Shown: positions 43,403 to 52,709 of the stretch, piece after piece
How positions within the stretch are numbered: the first letter of the stretch is position 1
How the letters are laid out: the number at the start of each line of letters is the position of its first letter
NCBI GenBank assembly: GCA_023453125.1
Contig: JAEXUB010000272.1
Span: 1 to 64,000, forward strand
Origin: Bacteroidota bacterium
Lineage (GTDB): Bacteria; Bacteroidota; Ignavibacteria; Ignavibacteriales; Melioribacteraceae
DNA length: 64,000 bases
Direction: 5' to 3'
Made by a program: the position numbers and the translations under genes
Notes under the pieces: model-generated
Databases searched by the model: none
The model's input: the letters and a program-made list of their open reading frames with translations, nothing else
What the model was told of the DNA's origin: nothing

Positions 43403-45313
43403 GTGAAAAGCAGAAAGGTTAAATTCATTCTCTTCTTTTTCCTAATATTCGGATTAACGGGGACTTTAAGTGCTCAGGAGCTTATTGACACAACATCATT
43501 CAGTATGCAGCAGTTTACCGAAAGGGGATTTTCAACAGGGGTGGATAAACAGCTAAACACCTATTTGTTTTCCAATTACCTTAAATACGGTATCTCGGGG
43601 AAATATTTCTTCGGAGGAATAAAAGAAATATTCAATTCTACGATAGTAAACACTGCGCAAAAGAATATAAAAGATGAGCATAATCTTTTTGCGATAGGAG
43701 GCTACAGATTCAGCGAAAACCTTATTACCGGCATTACATTTAATAACATTTCATTTGCAGACGACAGGCAGACTCAAATAAATAAGACGTCATTATTAAA
43801 TACTAAATTATTTTTGCAGTATAACCCGTTAAATGGTGTTTCAATTACTCCCTTTGCAGGCTTTTCGAGCAACCAGCAGATTAATGAGTCGGACAACGGA
43901 TTGATTTACGGGACTGACATCCGACTCAATTCATTAATGATAAGCGATTTCGAAGTAAATTCAATTGTAAAATTCCAGACTGAGGATATTGCGCCGAGAA
44001 GAAATCTTCTCAGGAATGCGGCATTAAACCTGACCAATAATTTTGAGGATAATTTCACAAACACCCTATCCGCCTCTTTTTCGGAACAAAGGAAGGATTT
44101 TTATTTTACTGCCGATGCGGCATCAGAAAACAATTCCGCCAATAATATCCAGAGCCGTACCGAAACTACTTATGCCATTCAAAACCGGTTCCGCTCTTTT
44201 CCGGTTTCAGAAGGTATTTCGGCAGAATTGGCCGGATCTCTCTACTGGAGGACAATTGACAGGGACACCCGATATAACGCAACAGGCGCTGCTTCCTCAC
44301 TTAATTACGATACTCAGATAAATGAGCTTAAAATTGATCTGTCCGGAGGCTTGGAATACAAGTCTGATCTCATTAATTCCTCCTTAAAATTTTCATTCGC
44401 CCAATACGAAGAGAAGCACGAAGCCAGGAAAATCGAGGGAATTGATTATCTTATTTTTACGGATAGAGAAAAAGTTGAATTTAAGAAAAATAACCAGGCC
44501 GAAACTGCCCTTCTCTCACTTATTACCACATTGCGGATTTCAGAAAACGATAATTTTGTCTTCAGTATTTTCCACCGTAAACTCAAATATGATACCCCGA
44601 GCATCGAAAATTTTGACGACAGGGATGAATTGCTCACTATAGGGCGCCTCGGATATGAAAGAAAATTCAGTGATTTGTTAAAGATGACCTTTAATCTTGA
44701 AGGAAGCATGAACAAAATTGTTTATATCTTCTCGGAAAGAAGCTCAAATAATTCTATCAGGCGCTATTTAAAATTCTCAGCCGGCGAAACCTTTTCAAAC
44801 GGAATCTTTACAACTAATAATGCCGCAGAAGTATCTGCAAATTATACCACATTCGACTATGAGTATCTAAATCCAAGCCTCAGGAGTTATTCTTTCAGGC
44901 AATTTATTGCGCGGGACTCATCGGCGTTTCAGGTGACACGAAAAGTAAGGCTTACATTCTACGGTTATATTAAGCTTTCGGAACAGGGGGATTTCAGCTG
45001 GAGCAATTTCTCTGAACGCCCGGCCAGAATTTTAAATGAGAAACTGCTTGAGCCAAAAATCGGTTATTATGCGCCCGATTTTTCACTGGCCTGGGGTATA
45101 CGTTATTTTGACCTTTTAATCTACAATGTAGGTCCGGATGAAGAAAAGCTTTTATCGAGTGAATACAGGAGTATCGGGCCGATTTCCGAAATAAGATACA
45201 GAGTCTCTTCAAGGATCAATTTCACCTTCCTTGGGTGGTATGAATTTATTACGGGGGATAACCTGAAAAGGGAGGTCCCGAATCTTATTCTTAAACTGAA
45301 TTGGCAGATATGA
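43403..45313 (+). CDS. Large outer-membrane beta-barrel protein, unknown function
   Basis: A 636-residue protein starting at a GTG 3 bases after the lipoprotein stop. Signal peptide ends near GTLSAQ. The rest is a long series of amphipathic beta strands with aromatic ends (e.g. LITGITFNNISFADD, FTFLGWYEFITGDN) and a final strand NLILKLNWQI, all consistent with a barrel of more than 20 strands. I see no plug, TonB box or cysteine pattern. Function may be linked to the lipoprotein upstream. No family recognised. Confidence 0.75.
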   Translation: MKSRKVKFILFFFLIFGLTGTLSAQELIDTTSFSMQQFTERGFSTGVDKQLNTYLFSNYLKYGISGKYFFGGIKEIFNSTIVNTAQKNIKDEHNLFAIGGYRFSENLITGITFNNISFADDRQTQINKTSLLNTKLFLQYNPLNGVSITPFAGFSSNQQINESDNGLIYGTDIRLNSLMISDFEVNSIVKFQTEDIAPRRNLLRNAALNLTNNFEDNFTNTLSASFSEQRKDFYFTADAASENNSANNIQSRTETTYAIQNRFRSFPVSEGISAELAGSLYWRTIDRDTRYNATGAASSLNYDTQINELKIDLSGGLEYKSDLINSSLKFSFAQYEEKHEARKIEGIDYLIFTDREKVEFKKNNQAETALLSLITTLRISENDNFVFSIFHRKLKYDTPSIENFDDRDELLTIGRLGYERKFSDLLKMTFNLEGSMNKIVYIFSERSSNNSIRRYLKFSAGETFSNGIFTTNNAAEVSANYTTFDYEYLNPSLRSYSFRQFIARDSSAFQVTRKVRLTFYGYIKLSEQGDFSWSNFSERPARILNEKLLEPKIGYYAPDFSLAWGIRYFDLLIYNVGPDEEKLLSSEYRSIGPISEIRYRVSSRINFTFLGWYEFITGDNLKREVPNLILKLNWQI

Positions 45314-45390
45314 TTTTTCGATAAAAAACTTGAATTACAAGCGTTCTAATTATATATTTTTAATATTGAAATAATTGAATAAGTGAAGAT

Positions 45391-45804
45391 TTGAGAGAAA
45401 AAATATACAGCAAAGAATTTCCCAGCGATCCGGAACTTTTACCCGAAGCAGAGGAATATATATTAAATATTGCCCGGGAAATTAATCTCGATCAGGAAAA
45501 GTTTAACCACCTCACACTTGCTTTCTCGGAAGCAGCCGCCAATTCTATAGTGCACGGAAACAAATCGGATAAGAACAAAATCGTGAAAATCACTGTTACA
45601 GTAGATAACGATACGATGACTATCAGCCTTAAAGACCAGGGAGAAGGATTCAAAGTTGAAGAAGTACCCGATCCTACAGCACCGGAAAATATTCTTAAGG
45701 ATCATGGACGGGGTATTCATATTATGAAATCCTTTCTGCAGGAATTAAAGTATGTTTTCACCCCTGACGGGACTGAAACAATCCTTGTAGTATCGCTGCG
45801 GTAG
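45391..45804 (+). CDS. RsbW-like anti-sigma factor / serine-protein kinase
   Basis: A 137-residue HATPase_c protein that starts at a TTG. The ATP site has the N box HLTLAFSEAAANSIVHGN, the G1 box LKDQGEGF and the G2-like DHGRGIHIMKSF. This is the layout of the RsbW/SpoIIAB/BtrW group, which phosphorylates anti-sigma-factor antagonists or binds sigma factors. No antagonist (STAS) or PP2C phosphatase gene is adjacent, so its partners are elsewhere. Single gene, 66 bases before mdh. Confidence 0.87.
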   Translation: MREKIYSKEFPSDPELLPEAEEYILNIAREINLDQEKFNHLTLAFSEAAANSIVHGNKSDKNKIVKITVTVDNDTMTISLKDQGEGFKVEEVPDPTAPENILKDHGRGIHIMKSFLQELKYVFTPDGTETILVVSLR

Positions 45805-45870
45805 TCATATTCCGGTTTTTCGATTTACTATAAATATCAAATCATATATCTATAATAAAATGGAGTAATG

Positions 45871-46836
45871 ATGGCTCGTAAGAAAATTGCCCTTATAGGA
45901 GGCGGCCAGATTGGCGGCGTTCTTGCTCAATTAATTGCTATGAAAGAACTCGGCGACGTTGTAATGTATGATATCGTCGAAGATCTCCCTTCAGGTAAAA
46001 TGCTCGATATTGCCGAAGCATCAAGAATTGAAGGTTTCGATATCAATCTTAAAGGTACAAACAATTATGCCGATATTGAAGGATCCGATATTGTTATTGT
46101 TACTGCCGGGCTCCCCAGAAAACCGGGTATGAGCCGTGACGACCTTTTAACCACAAATGCACAGATTATGAAAACCGTTGCGGAGAATGTGAAAAAATAT
46201 GCCCCCAATTCTATTGCCATTATCATTTCAAATCCTCTTGACGCAATGGTAACTTTATTCCAGAAGGTAACCGGATTCCCTACAAATAGAGTAATTGGAC
46301 AGGCAGGAGTACTTGATTCTTCCAGATTCTCCACATTTATTGCATGGGAATTAGGAGTTTCTGTTAAAGATGTTAATGCCATGGTTCTCGGCGGACACGG
46401 CGATACGATGGTTCCTCTTGTACGTTATGCCAACGTTAACGGAATGCCGGTTATGGAACAGCTCGAGAGAAAATACAAAGACGCCGCAAAGGCAAAAGAA
46501 GTAATGGATGCAATTGTAAACCGCACAAAGATGGCCGGCGGCGAAATTGTAAAACTGCTTAAAACAGGTTCAGCGTTCTATTCCCCTGCATCTGCCGCTG
46601 TAGCAATGGCTGAAGCCATTATTAAGGACCAGAACAGGATTCTCCCGGTCTGCGCTTACCTCAAAGGGGAATTCGGCGTTAACGGCTATTATGTTGGCGT
46701 ACCTGCAGTTTTAGGCGCAAATGGAATTGAAAACGTAGTTGAATTAGCTCTTAACGAACAGGAACAGGCAGAACTGACCAATTCGGTGAATGCGGTTAAA
46801 GAACTGGTCGGCGCTATGGAAAATCTGGGATTCTAA
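45871..46836 (+). CDS. mdh: NAD-dependent malate dehydrogenase
   Basis: A 321-residue enzyme of the LDH-like MDH group, converting malate to oxaloacetate. I prefer the ATG at 45871 because the GGAG site then lies 5 bases upstream; the ATG at 45868 is only 2 bases away. NAD motif: [13 protein letters not shown], followed by the Asp at the end of strand 2 in VVMYDIVED. Substrate-binding Arg residues are in [14 protein letters not shown], the proton relay His in [13 protein letters not shown]. Role: citric acid cycle. A bidirectional terminator follows. Confidence 0.95.
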   Translation: MARKKIALIGGGQIGGVLAQLIAMKELGDVVMYDIVEDLPSGKMLDIAEASRIEGFDINLKGTNNYADIEGSDIVIVTAGLPRKPGMSRDDLLTTNAQIMKTVAENVKKYAPNSIAIIISNPLDAMVTLFQKVTGFPTNRVIGQAGVLDSSRFSTFIAWELGVSVKDVNAMVLGGHGDTMVPLVRYANVNGMPVMEQLERKYKDAAKAKEVMDAIVNRTKMAGGEIVKLLKTGSAFYSPASAAVAMAEAIIKDQNRILPVCAYLKGEFGVNGYYVGVPAVLGANGIENVVELALNEQEQAELTNSVNAVKELVGAMENLGF

Positions 46837-46862
46837 AACAGGAATCGAAGATGTTTAAAATA

Positions 46863-46890
46863 AAAACCCTCTCCAATTGGAGAGGGTTTT
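46863..46890. terminator. Bidirectional terminator between mdh and rpmA
   Basis: Perfect 12-bp stem, arms 46863-46874 and 46879-46890, with loop AATT. The plus strand ends in TTTT, and the minus strand continues as TTTTTATTTT. It can therefore end both mdh (plus) and rplU-rpmA (minus). Confidence 0.9.
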
Positions 46891-46915
46891 CTGTATAAAC
46901 AAAATCTGAATTATC

Positions 46916-47179
46916 TTAGTTGACTGAAGGTTCGTAAACGCTGATATATTTTCTGTTGTCTTTCTTAACTTCGAATTTAATCACGCCGTCAATTTTTGCA
47001 AACAGAGTATCGTCTTTGCCTCTACCAACGTTAACGCCGGCATGGAATTTTGTGCCTTTCTGACGAACGAGGATTGTGCCTGCTGGAACAGATTCTCCGC
47101 CAAAGCGCTTTACGCCCAAATATTGCGGATTACTATCGCGACCGTTTCTTGATGAACCTTGACCTTTCTTATGTGCCAT
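46916..47179 (-). CDS. rpmA: 50S ribosomal protein L27
   Basis: An 87-residue protein with the standard N-terminus [31 protein letters not shown] and the [23 protein letters not shown] block. L27 lies near the peptidyl-transferase centre. There is no N-terminal extension that would need Prp-type cleavage. It follows rplU by 19 bases with a GGAG site, the usual L21-L27 pair; the obg gene often found after it is not present. Confidence 0.97.
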   Translation of the reverse strand: MAHKKGQGSSRNGRDSNPQYLGVKRFGGESVPAGTILVRQKGTKFHAGVNVGRGKDDTLFAKIDGVIKFEVKKDNRKYISVYEPSVN

Positions 47180-47198
47180 AATAAAACTCCTTCGAATT

Positions 47199-47507
47199 CT
47201 ATCCTATTTTTGTTACTTCAATTCTGGTTAACTGCTGACGGTGACCTTTTAATCTTCTATAAGATTTTCTGCGTTTCTTTTTGAAGACAATCACTTTATC
47301 GTCTTTAACATGTTCTAAAACCGTGGCCATAACCTTAACACCGTTAACAAGGGGTGAGCCGATTTTGGTTTCGGTATCTGTTGAGAGCAATAAAACCTTA
47401 TCCAATGTAATATTACTGCTAGGTTCAGCTTTAAGTTTAGGAACATAATACTTCTTGTTCTCAGTTACCTTAAATTGTTGACCTGCTATATCAACAATTG
47501 CAAACAT
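47199..47507 (-). CDS. rplU: 50S ribosomal protein L21
   Basis: A 102-residue protein beginning [14 protein letters not shown]. The ATG at 47507 is chosen because GGAGG lies 5 bases upstream; an apparent longer start at 47519 is a TTG inside that ribosome-binding site. The C-terminal [23 protein letters not shown] is the L21 signature, which binds 23S rRNA. First gene of the rplU-rpmA operon. Confidence 0.97.
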   Translation of the reverse strand: MFAIVDIAGQQFKVTENKKYYVPKLKAEPSSNITLDKVLLLSTDTETKIGSPLVNGVKVMATVLEHVKDDKVIVFKKKRRKSYRRLKGHRQQLTRIEVTKIG

Positions 47508-47543
47508 CAAATCCTCCAAATTTCTAAAAACTTTAGGGTTTCA

Positions 47544-47572
47544 AATGTATAAAATACGCCGCTTAAAGTCAA
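47544..47572 (-). promoter_or_regulatory. Candidate promoter of rplU-rpmA
   Basis: On the minus strand TTGACT (47567-47572) is followed after 17 bases by TACATT (47544-47549), a fair sigma70-type pair in the 102-base gap before rplU. It would give a leader of roughly 30 bases. No L21 leader structure is visible. Confidence 0.4.
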
Positions 47573-47609
47573 ATATTTAACTATATTTAAATATTTCCCT
47601 TCTAATTCT

Positions 47610-48641
47610 CTATTTTTTAAGGGTAAATGAGAATTCGGAACCCTCACCATATTGGCTTTTAACCGCTACTTTTGAACCGTGAGCCTCAATTATATGCTTT
47701 ACAATGGCTAATCCGAGCCCTGTTCCCCCTATTTCTCGAGAACGGGCTTTGTCAACCCGGTAAAATCTTTCAAATACCCGGGGCAGGTCTTCTTCAGGTA
47801 TGCCAATTCCGCTGTCTTTTACAGTAATTTTGGCAGATTTGTTCATTTCCTCAACAATAATCGAAATTTCCCCTTTTTCGGTGTATTTTAATGCATTTGT
47901 AAGCAAATTAACAAAAACCTGACGCAGCCTGTCTCTATCTCCGAATAGCATTAAATCGCTCCTGACAGGCAAATAATTGATTTGGAGTCCCTTTGCCGAG
48001 GCTGCCGGTGTAAAATCCCCTATAATCTCTTCAATATATTCGCCAAAATGAAAATAGCGGAAACTCATCTTCATCTGTCCCGATTCGATCATAGATATAT
48101 CAATCAGGTCGTTAAGGAGATTGTTCAGATTCTGAGTGTGATTATTTGCCTTTTCGAGAAAACTCATATTTACTTTGGGGTCGTTAACCGCTCCGCCAAG
48201 CAGAGTCTCTATAAATCCCTGTATTGCAAATATCGGCGTCCTTAATTCGTGCGACACGCTTCCAAGAAATTCTGTGCGGACCTGCTCAAGCTTTTTCATG
48301 CTGGCTATGTCATTCTGAGTCCTTATGAACATTTTCTTTATTTCGTCTTCCAGTTCTTTAAGGCTTCCGCCAAGTTTTATATCCCCGTCCGATTTTAATT
48401 CGTTTTTCCTGATAAGCCTTATAATCTGTTTAACGCTATTAATTTCCTTATTCCTTTTCTCCCCCATCCGGTAGGCAAGAAACAGGTTTGCGGCAATAAT
48501 GCAAATTAGCAGGTAAATCCTGCTGAGATCCTGAGGCTGGACTGCAAAGAAGAATCCGAAATAAATTATTGCGTCTGCAATAAGAAGATACGGAAGATAT
48601 ACCAGCGAAGAGATATAATGAGATTTAAGATTATTCCACAT
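47610..48641 (-). CDS. PhoR-like sensor histidine kinase
   Basis: About 343 residues from the ATG at 48641, which overlaps the end of the regulator gene by 11 bases. Two N-terminal helices (about 15-70) have almost no periplasmic loop. A HAMP-like linker is followed by GSVSHELRTPIFAIQGFIETLLGGA with the phosphoacceptor His. The ATPase domain has QVFVNLLTNALKYTEKGE, DSGIGIPEEDLPRVFERFYRVDKARSREIGGTGLG and a complete G2 box. The FERFYRVDKARSR string is typical of PhoR/YycG-type kinases. The signal is not clear from sequence. Forms a pair with the OmpR-type regulator just upstream. Confidence 0.92.
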   Translation of the reverse strand: MWNNLKSHYISSLVYLPYLLIADAIIYFGFFFAVQPQDLSRIYLLICIIAANLFLAYRMGEKRNKEINSVKQIIRLIRKNELKSDGDIKLGGSLKELEDEIKKMFIRTQNDIASMKKLEQVRTEFLGSVSHELRTPIFAIQGFIETLLGGAVNDPKVNMSFLEKANNHTQNLNNLLNDLIDISMIESGQMKMSFRYFHFGEYIEEIIGDFTPAASAKGLQINYLPVRSDLMLFGDRDRLRQVFVNLLTNALKYTEKGEISIIVEEMNKSAKITVKDSGIGIPEEDLPRVFERFYRVDKARSREIGGTGLGLAIVKHIIEAHGSKVAVKSQYGEGSEFSFTLKK

Positions 48642-49320
48642 TTTTAAACCGGTAGCCGACTCCCTTAATGGTTTCAATCAAATCGGCCTCCCTGCCCAGT
48701 TTTTCCCTTATTTTCCTAACGTGAACATCTACCGTCCTGTCTACAACCAGAACATCGTTTCCCCAAATTTCGCTTAATATCTTGTCCCTGTGAAATACTT
48801 TACCGGGACTGGCAGCCAGATATGCGAGTATTTCAAATTCTTTTCTCGGGAATACAATCAGCTCGCCACTGACCTTTACCGTATACTGTTCCCTGTCAAT
48901 TTCCAACGGACCAATATTAATGTGAGCTTTGTTTTTCTCTTCCGATTCGGCGGTAGTTCTGCGGAGATTTGCCTTAACGCGGGCAATAAATTTTTTAGGC
49001 GAAATAGGCTTGGTAATATAATCGTCGGCACCGAGGGAAAGCCCGTGAACCTCATCCATTTCGCTTATCTTGGCAGTCAGAAATAGAACAGGAACCGTTT
49101 TAAATGCTTCAATCTCCCTTATTTTAGAGCACGTCTCATAACCGTTCATTTTGGGCATTAACACATCAAGAACTATCAGGTCCGGCTTCTCCGCAAGCAT
49201 TTCCAATGCCTTTTCTCCATTATTGGCCGAAATTACATTATAGCCTTCCTGAACAAGATTGTATTCAAGGAATTCAATTATATCCTTTTCGTCATCAACC
49301 AACAGGATTTTCTGTTTCAT
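48631..49320 (-). CDS. OmpR/PhoB-family response regulator
   Basis: A 229-residue transcription factor. The receiver domain has VDDEKDI, the phospho-acceptor Asp in IVLDVLMPKMNG, Thr in LFLTAK and Lys in DDYITKPISP. The C-terminal winged helix is seen in FPRKEFEILAYLAASPGKVFHRDKILSEIWG, VDRTVDVHVRKIREKLG and IETIKGVGYRF. It lies 10 bases after dxs and overlaps the kinase gene, so it is at the end of the xseA-xseB-dxs transcript. PhoB-like by sequence style, but the regulon is unknown. Confidence 0.94.
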   Translation of the reverse strand: MKQKILLVDDEKDIIEFLEYNLVQEGYNVISANNGEKALEMLAEKPDLIVLDVLMPKMNGYETCSKIREIEAFKTVPVLFLTAKISEMDEVHGLSLGADDYITKPISPKKFIARVKANLRRTTAESEEKNKAHINIGPLEIDREQYTVKVSGELIVFPRKEFEILAYLAASPGKVFHRDKILSEIWGNDVLVVDRTVDVHVRKIREKLGREADLIETIKGVGYRFKNVE

Positions 49321-49330
49321 CTATTCCCTT

Positions 49331-51217
49331 CTATTTAATAAATTCTGCAATCCTTACGGCAATGCCTTCAGCATCAAGGCGAAGTAATTTATGAAGCTCG
49401 GCCTGAGTGCCGTGGTCAATAAATTTGTCCGGAAGCCCCAAAATGAGGAGATCCGATTTATAATTATTTGCGCTCATAAATTCAGCAACACCGGCGCCGA
49501 ACCCTCCTACAACCGAGTTTTCTTCAACAGTCACTATCTTCTTAAAACTACCAGATACTTTTGCTAGCATTTCCTCATCGAGAGGCTTTGCAAACCGCAT
49601 ATTTACAACCTGCGTGCTTATTCCTTTTTCGGAGAGAATTTTTTCAGCTTTTACCGAATTATTAACCATGCTTCCTAATGCGAGAAGGCAAACATCTTTA
49701 CCTTCTTTCAGTATTTCAGATTTGCCCTGTTCAATCGATTCAAATCCTTCTTTCATTTCAACGCCTAAAGCCGAGCCTCGCGGGTACCTTATTGCTACAG
49801 GCCCTTTGATACAATTAATAGCGGTATGAAGCATATCCCTAAGCTCCGATTCATCTTTGGGGGCCATAATAGTCATTCCCGGTATATGGCGCAGAAAGCT
49901 AATGTCGAATGTTCCGTGATGAGTCGGCCCGTCGGCTCCTACAAGGCCGGCTCTGTCAAGAATAAAAACCACGTGCAGCTTCTGTAATGCAACGTCGTGA
50001 ATAATCTGGTCGAAACCTCTCTGCAGAAAAGTTGAATAAATTGCCACTACAGGAATAACCCCCTGTGTTGCCATTCCCGCGGCAAATGTAACAGCATGTT
50101 CTTCAGCAATTCCAACATCAAAAAAGCGTTCGGGCATTTCTTTTGCAAGATAATCAAGTCCGGTACCATCCGGCATTGCCGCAGTTATTCCTATTACAAG
50201 AGGATTTTCCCTGCATATCTGGACAAGCGATTCTCCGAAAATCTTAGTGTAAGAAGGGACATTCGATTTCTTAAGAGCCTCTCCGGTAAGCTTATCGAAG
50301 GGGGTGGCAGCGTGAAGCCTTTGAACATCATCCTCAGCGGGTTTATATCCTTTCCCCTTTTCGCTTGTAACATGGACTAGTATTGGCCCTTTTAAATCTT
50401 TTATATGTTCGAATATTTTAATCAGCTCACCAATATTATGCCCGTTGATTGGACCGAAATAGCGGAAACCGAGAGCCTCAAAAAGCATTCCAGGGGTAAG
50501 CATAGCTTTAATACCGACTTCGAACCGGGCTGTAACTTTCCTTATCCTGTCACCGAAATTATCCAGCTTCCCGGTAAGGTCCCAGATTGCCCCTTTAAGC
50601 TTATTATACTCGGGATGCGCAATCATTTCACTGAAATAATTTGATATCTGCCAGACATTCTTGGCAATAGACATTCTGTTGTCATTAAGCACTACAATAA
50701 TATCGGTCTTAAGGTATCCGGCGTTATTCATTGCTTCGTAAGCCATACCCCCCGTCATTGCGCCGTCTCCGATAACGGCAATAACTTTCTTTTTTTCTTT
50801 TCTCACATCACGCGCAGCAGCAATTCCCAATGCAGCGGATATGGATGTAGAAGCATGCCCCGCCCCGAATGCATCATATTCGCTTTCGGTGCGTTTAAGG
50901 AATCCGCTTATTCCGTTCATCTGTCGTATTGTTGGAAGCTGGTCCCTTCTGCCGGTTATTATTTTATGGGGATAAGCCTGATGCCCTGTGTCCCAGACAA
51001 TCTGGTCATTCGGTGTATCAAAAACTTTATGCAATGCAACAGTAAGTTCAACAGTACCAAGTCCGCCGCCGAAATGCCCCCCTATTTCCGAAATTACATC
51101 CACCATATATTCCCTTATTTCGGTACATAGTGTGCGCAATTCGACTATATTCAGATTCTTAATATCTTTTGGAGAATCTATTTTAAACAATATTTTGTAT
51201 TTCTCTTTATCTACCAT
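49331..51217 (-). CDS. dxs: 1-deoxy-D-xylulose-5-phosphate synthase
   Basis: About 628 residues from the ATG at 51217; a longer frame to 51250 would begin at a TTG inside xseB. This thiamine-diphosphate enzyme joins pyruvate and glyceraldehyde 3-phosphate in the first step of the MEP isoprenoid pathway. Signatures are GHQAYPHKIITGRRDQL, the ThDP motif GDGAMTGGMAYEAMNNAG, LNDNRMSIAKNV, and the C-terminal GADGPTHHGTFDISFLRHIPGM. Isoprenoids made here feed menaquinone and undecaprenyl phosphate. Confidence 0.95.
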   Translation of the reverse strand: MVDKEKYKILFKIDSPKDIKNLNIVELRTLCTEIREYMVDVISEIGGHFGGGLGTVELTVALHKVFDTPNDQIVWDTGHQAYPHKIITGRRDQLPTIRQMNGISGFLKRTESEYDAFGAGHASTSISAALGIAAARDVRKEKKKVIAVIGDGAMTGGMAYEAMNNAGYLKTDIIVVLNDNRMSIAKNVWQISNYFSEMIAHPEYNKLKGAIWDLTGKLDNFGDRIRKVTARFEVGIKAMLTPGMLFEALGFRYFGPINGHNIGELIKIFEHIKDLKGPILVHVTSEKGKGYKPAEDDVQRLHAATPFDKLTGEALKKSNVPSYTKIFGESLVQICRENPLVIGITAAMPDGTGLDYLAKEMPERFFDVGIAEEHAVTFAAGMATQGVIPVVAIYSTFLQRGFDQIIHDVALQKLHVVFILDRAGLVGADGPTHHGTFDISFLRHIPGMTIMAPKDESELRDMLHTAINCIKGPVAIRYPRGSALGVEMKEGFESIEQGKSEILKEGKDVCLLALGSMVNNSVKAEKILSEKGISTQVVNMRFAKPLDEEMLAKVSGSFKKIVTVEENSVVGGFGAGVAEFMSANNYKSDLLILGLPDKFIDHGTQAELHKLLRLDAEGIAVRIAEFIK

Positions 51218-51224
51218 TTTTATT

Positions 51225-51443
51225 CTATATGTTGTTAAGATCGTTTTCAATTTCTTTTTTTAATTCTGTTACTTTAAGTTCCGCATCTTTTAAAACCGAA
51301 TAACAGTATTTAGAGAGCTTTATCCCCTCTTCGTAAAGCTCTATCGATTTTTCCAATCCTGCTTCTTCCGATTCAAGAAGATCGGAAATTTCCTGAAGCC
51401 TCTTTAATGATTCTTCAAACGATAATTCTTTTTTCTTACCCAT
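51225..51443 (-). CDS. xseB: Exodeoxyribonuclease VII small subunit
   Basis: A 72-residue helical protein with the family pattern SFEESLKRLQEISDLLESEEAGLEKSIELYEEGIKLSKYC. It binds XseA to form exonuclease VII, which degrades single-stranded DNA. It overlaps the end of xseA by 8 bases, so the subunits are translationally coupled, and dxs starts 7 bases after its stop. Confidence 0.93.
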   Translation of the reverse strand: MGKKKELSFEESLKRLQEISDLLESEEAGLEKSIELYEEGIKLSKYCYSVLKDAELKVTELKKEIENDLNNI

Positions 51444-52617
51444 TTTTGTTCACTTCAATTATGTTGTCAAAAAATTGAATCTTATAACTCTCCTCTTTAT
51501 TGAGATTCCCGGCCCGGGATACTATCTTTTCATTCTGTCTTACAAGCGTAAAACCCCTTTTTAGGGTATGTTCTACATTATATGTCTCAATCAATCTTTG
51601 TGTAAGTTCAACTCTGTTCTTCTCAAATGCAATCTTATTTTCAATATTTGCCTGAATCCTTGATAGAAGATTATCAAGCTGCTGATTCCGGTTCTTTATC
51701 ATATCGTATGGAATTCTGAAACCATACGACTTTACAAATGAAACCAGATTATTGTTATACTTTTCCTGCTTCTTCTTAAGTTTAAGCAAAGAGGAAGAGC
51801 TATATTCATTCAAGAAACCGAGAATTTCATTCTTGTCGGGAGTTGCAATCTCCATAGCCGCGGACGGAGTTGGCGCCCTTAAATCGGCTACAAAATCTGC
51901 AATCGTAAAATCAACTTCGTGTCCGACGGCACTTATAACGGGAATTTGGGAGGCATAAATGGCTCGCGCAACTATTTCCTCATTAAAGCACCATAAGTCT
52001 TCCAGCGAACCTCCCCCTCTGCCAACAATAATGAGGTCAACTTCCTCTCTTTTATTGAGGAGTTTAATTCCATTTACAATTTCCTGAGCAGCCCCTTCTC
52101 CCTGCACTTTGGAAGGCACCACCATCAGTTCAACAAATGGAAAGCGCCTCCTTGCTATATTAATCATATCCTGAAGGGCGGCGCCGTCAATTGCCGTAAC
52201 AATTCCTATTTTTTCGGGAAATAGCGGAATTGATCTTTTTCTGCTTTCATCAAAAAGCCCTTCATCGTAAAGCCTTCTTTTAAGGTCTTCAAAAGCTTTC
52301 TGCAGTTCACCTATTCCGGCGGGCTTCATTGATCTTGCATCAATCTGATAATTGCCGCGGGGAGCATAGACTGTTATTCTTCCCGATACAATAACTTTCA
52401 TTCCATCCTGCGGGGTGAAAAAGACGTAATTGTTTACTCCCTTCCACATAGTACAGCTAATCTGAGCCCCTGCATCCTTTAGAGTGAAATACCAATGCCC
52501 CGAAATGTGGGCCTTGAAATTTGAGATTTCTCCGATAACTGAAATTTCAGAAAATCCCTCTTCAAGAGTCTGCTTAATTTTTCCTGTTAATTCGGAGACT
52601 GATATTGTTTCAGGCAT
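51436..52617 (-). CDS. xseA: Exodeoxyribonuclease VII large subunit
   Basis: A 393-residue protein. The N-terminal OB fold reads SVSELTGKIKQTLEEGFSEISVIGEISNF and SGHWYFTLKDAGAQISCTMW. The catalytic domain shows IGIVTAIDGAALQDMINIARRRFP, LIIVGRGGGSLEDLWCFNEE and SAVGHEVDFTIADFVADLRAPTPSAAME. The C-terminal coiled-coil region is present. Slightly shorter than the E. coli protein. First gene of the xseA-xseB-dxs-regulator-kinase transcript. Confidence 0.95.
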   Translation of the reverse strand: MPETISVSELTGKIKQTLEEGFSEISVIGEISNFKAHISGHWYFTLKDAGAQISCTMWKGVNNYVFFTPQDGMKVIVSGRITVYAPRGNYQIDARSMKPAGIGELQKAFEDLKRRLYDEGLFDESRKRSIPLFPEKIGIVTAIDGAALQDMINIARRRFPFVELMVVPSKVQGEGAAQEIVNGIKLLNKREEVDLIIVGRGGGSLEDLWCFNEEIVARAIYASQIPVISAVGHEVDFTIADFVADLRAPTPSAAMEIATPDKNEILGFLNEYSSSSLLKLKKKQEKYNNNLVSFVKSYGFRIPYDMIKNRNQQLDNLLSRIQANIENKIAFEKNRVELTQRLIETYNVEHTLKRGFTLVRQNEKIVSRAGNLNKEESYKIQFFDNIIEVNKNG

Positions 52618-52709
52618 ATATTAGTTTCTTCAAAATAGGCTTAAAATATCCGTTTTTTTAAACAATAATTCCTTAAACCGACATTAAGTTTATGTTAAAT
52701 TTAACCCTT

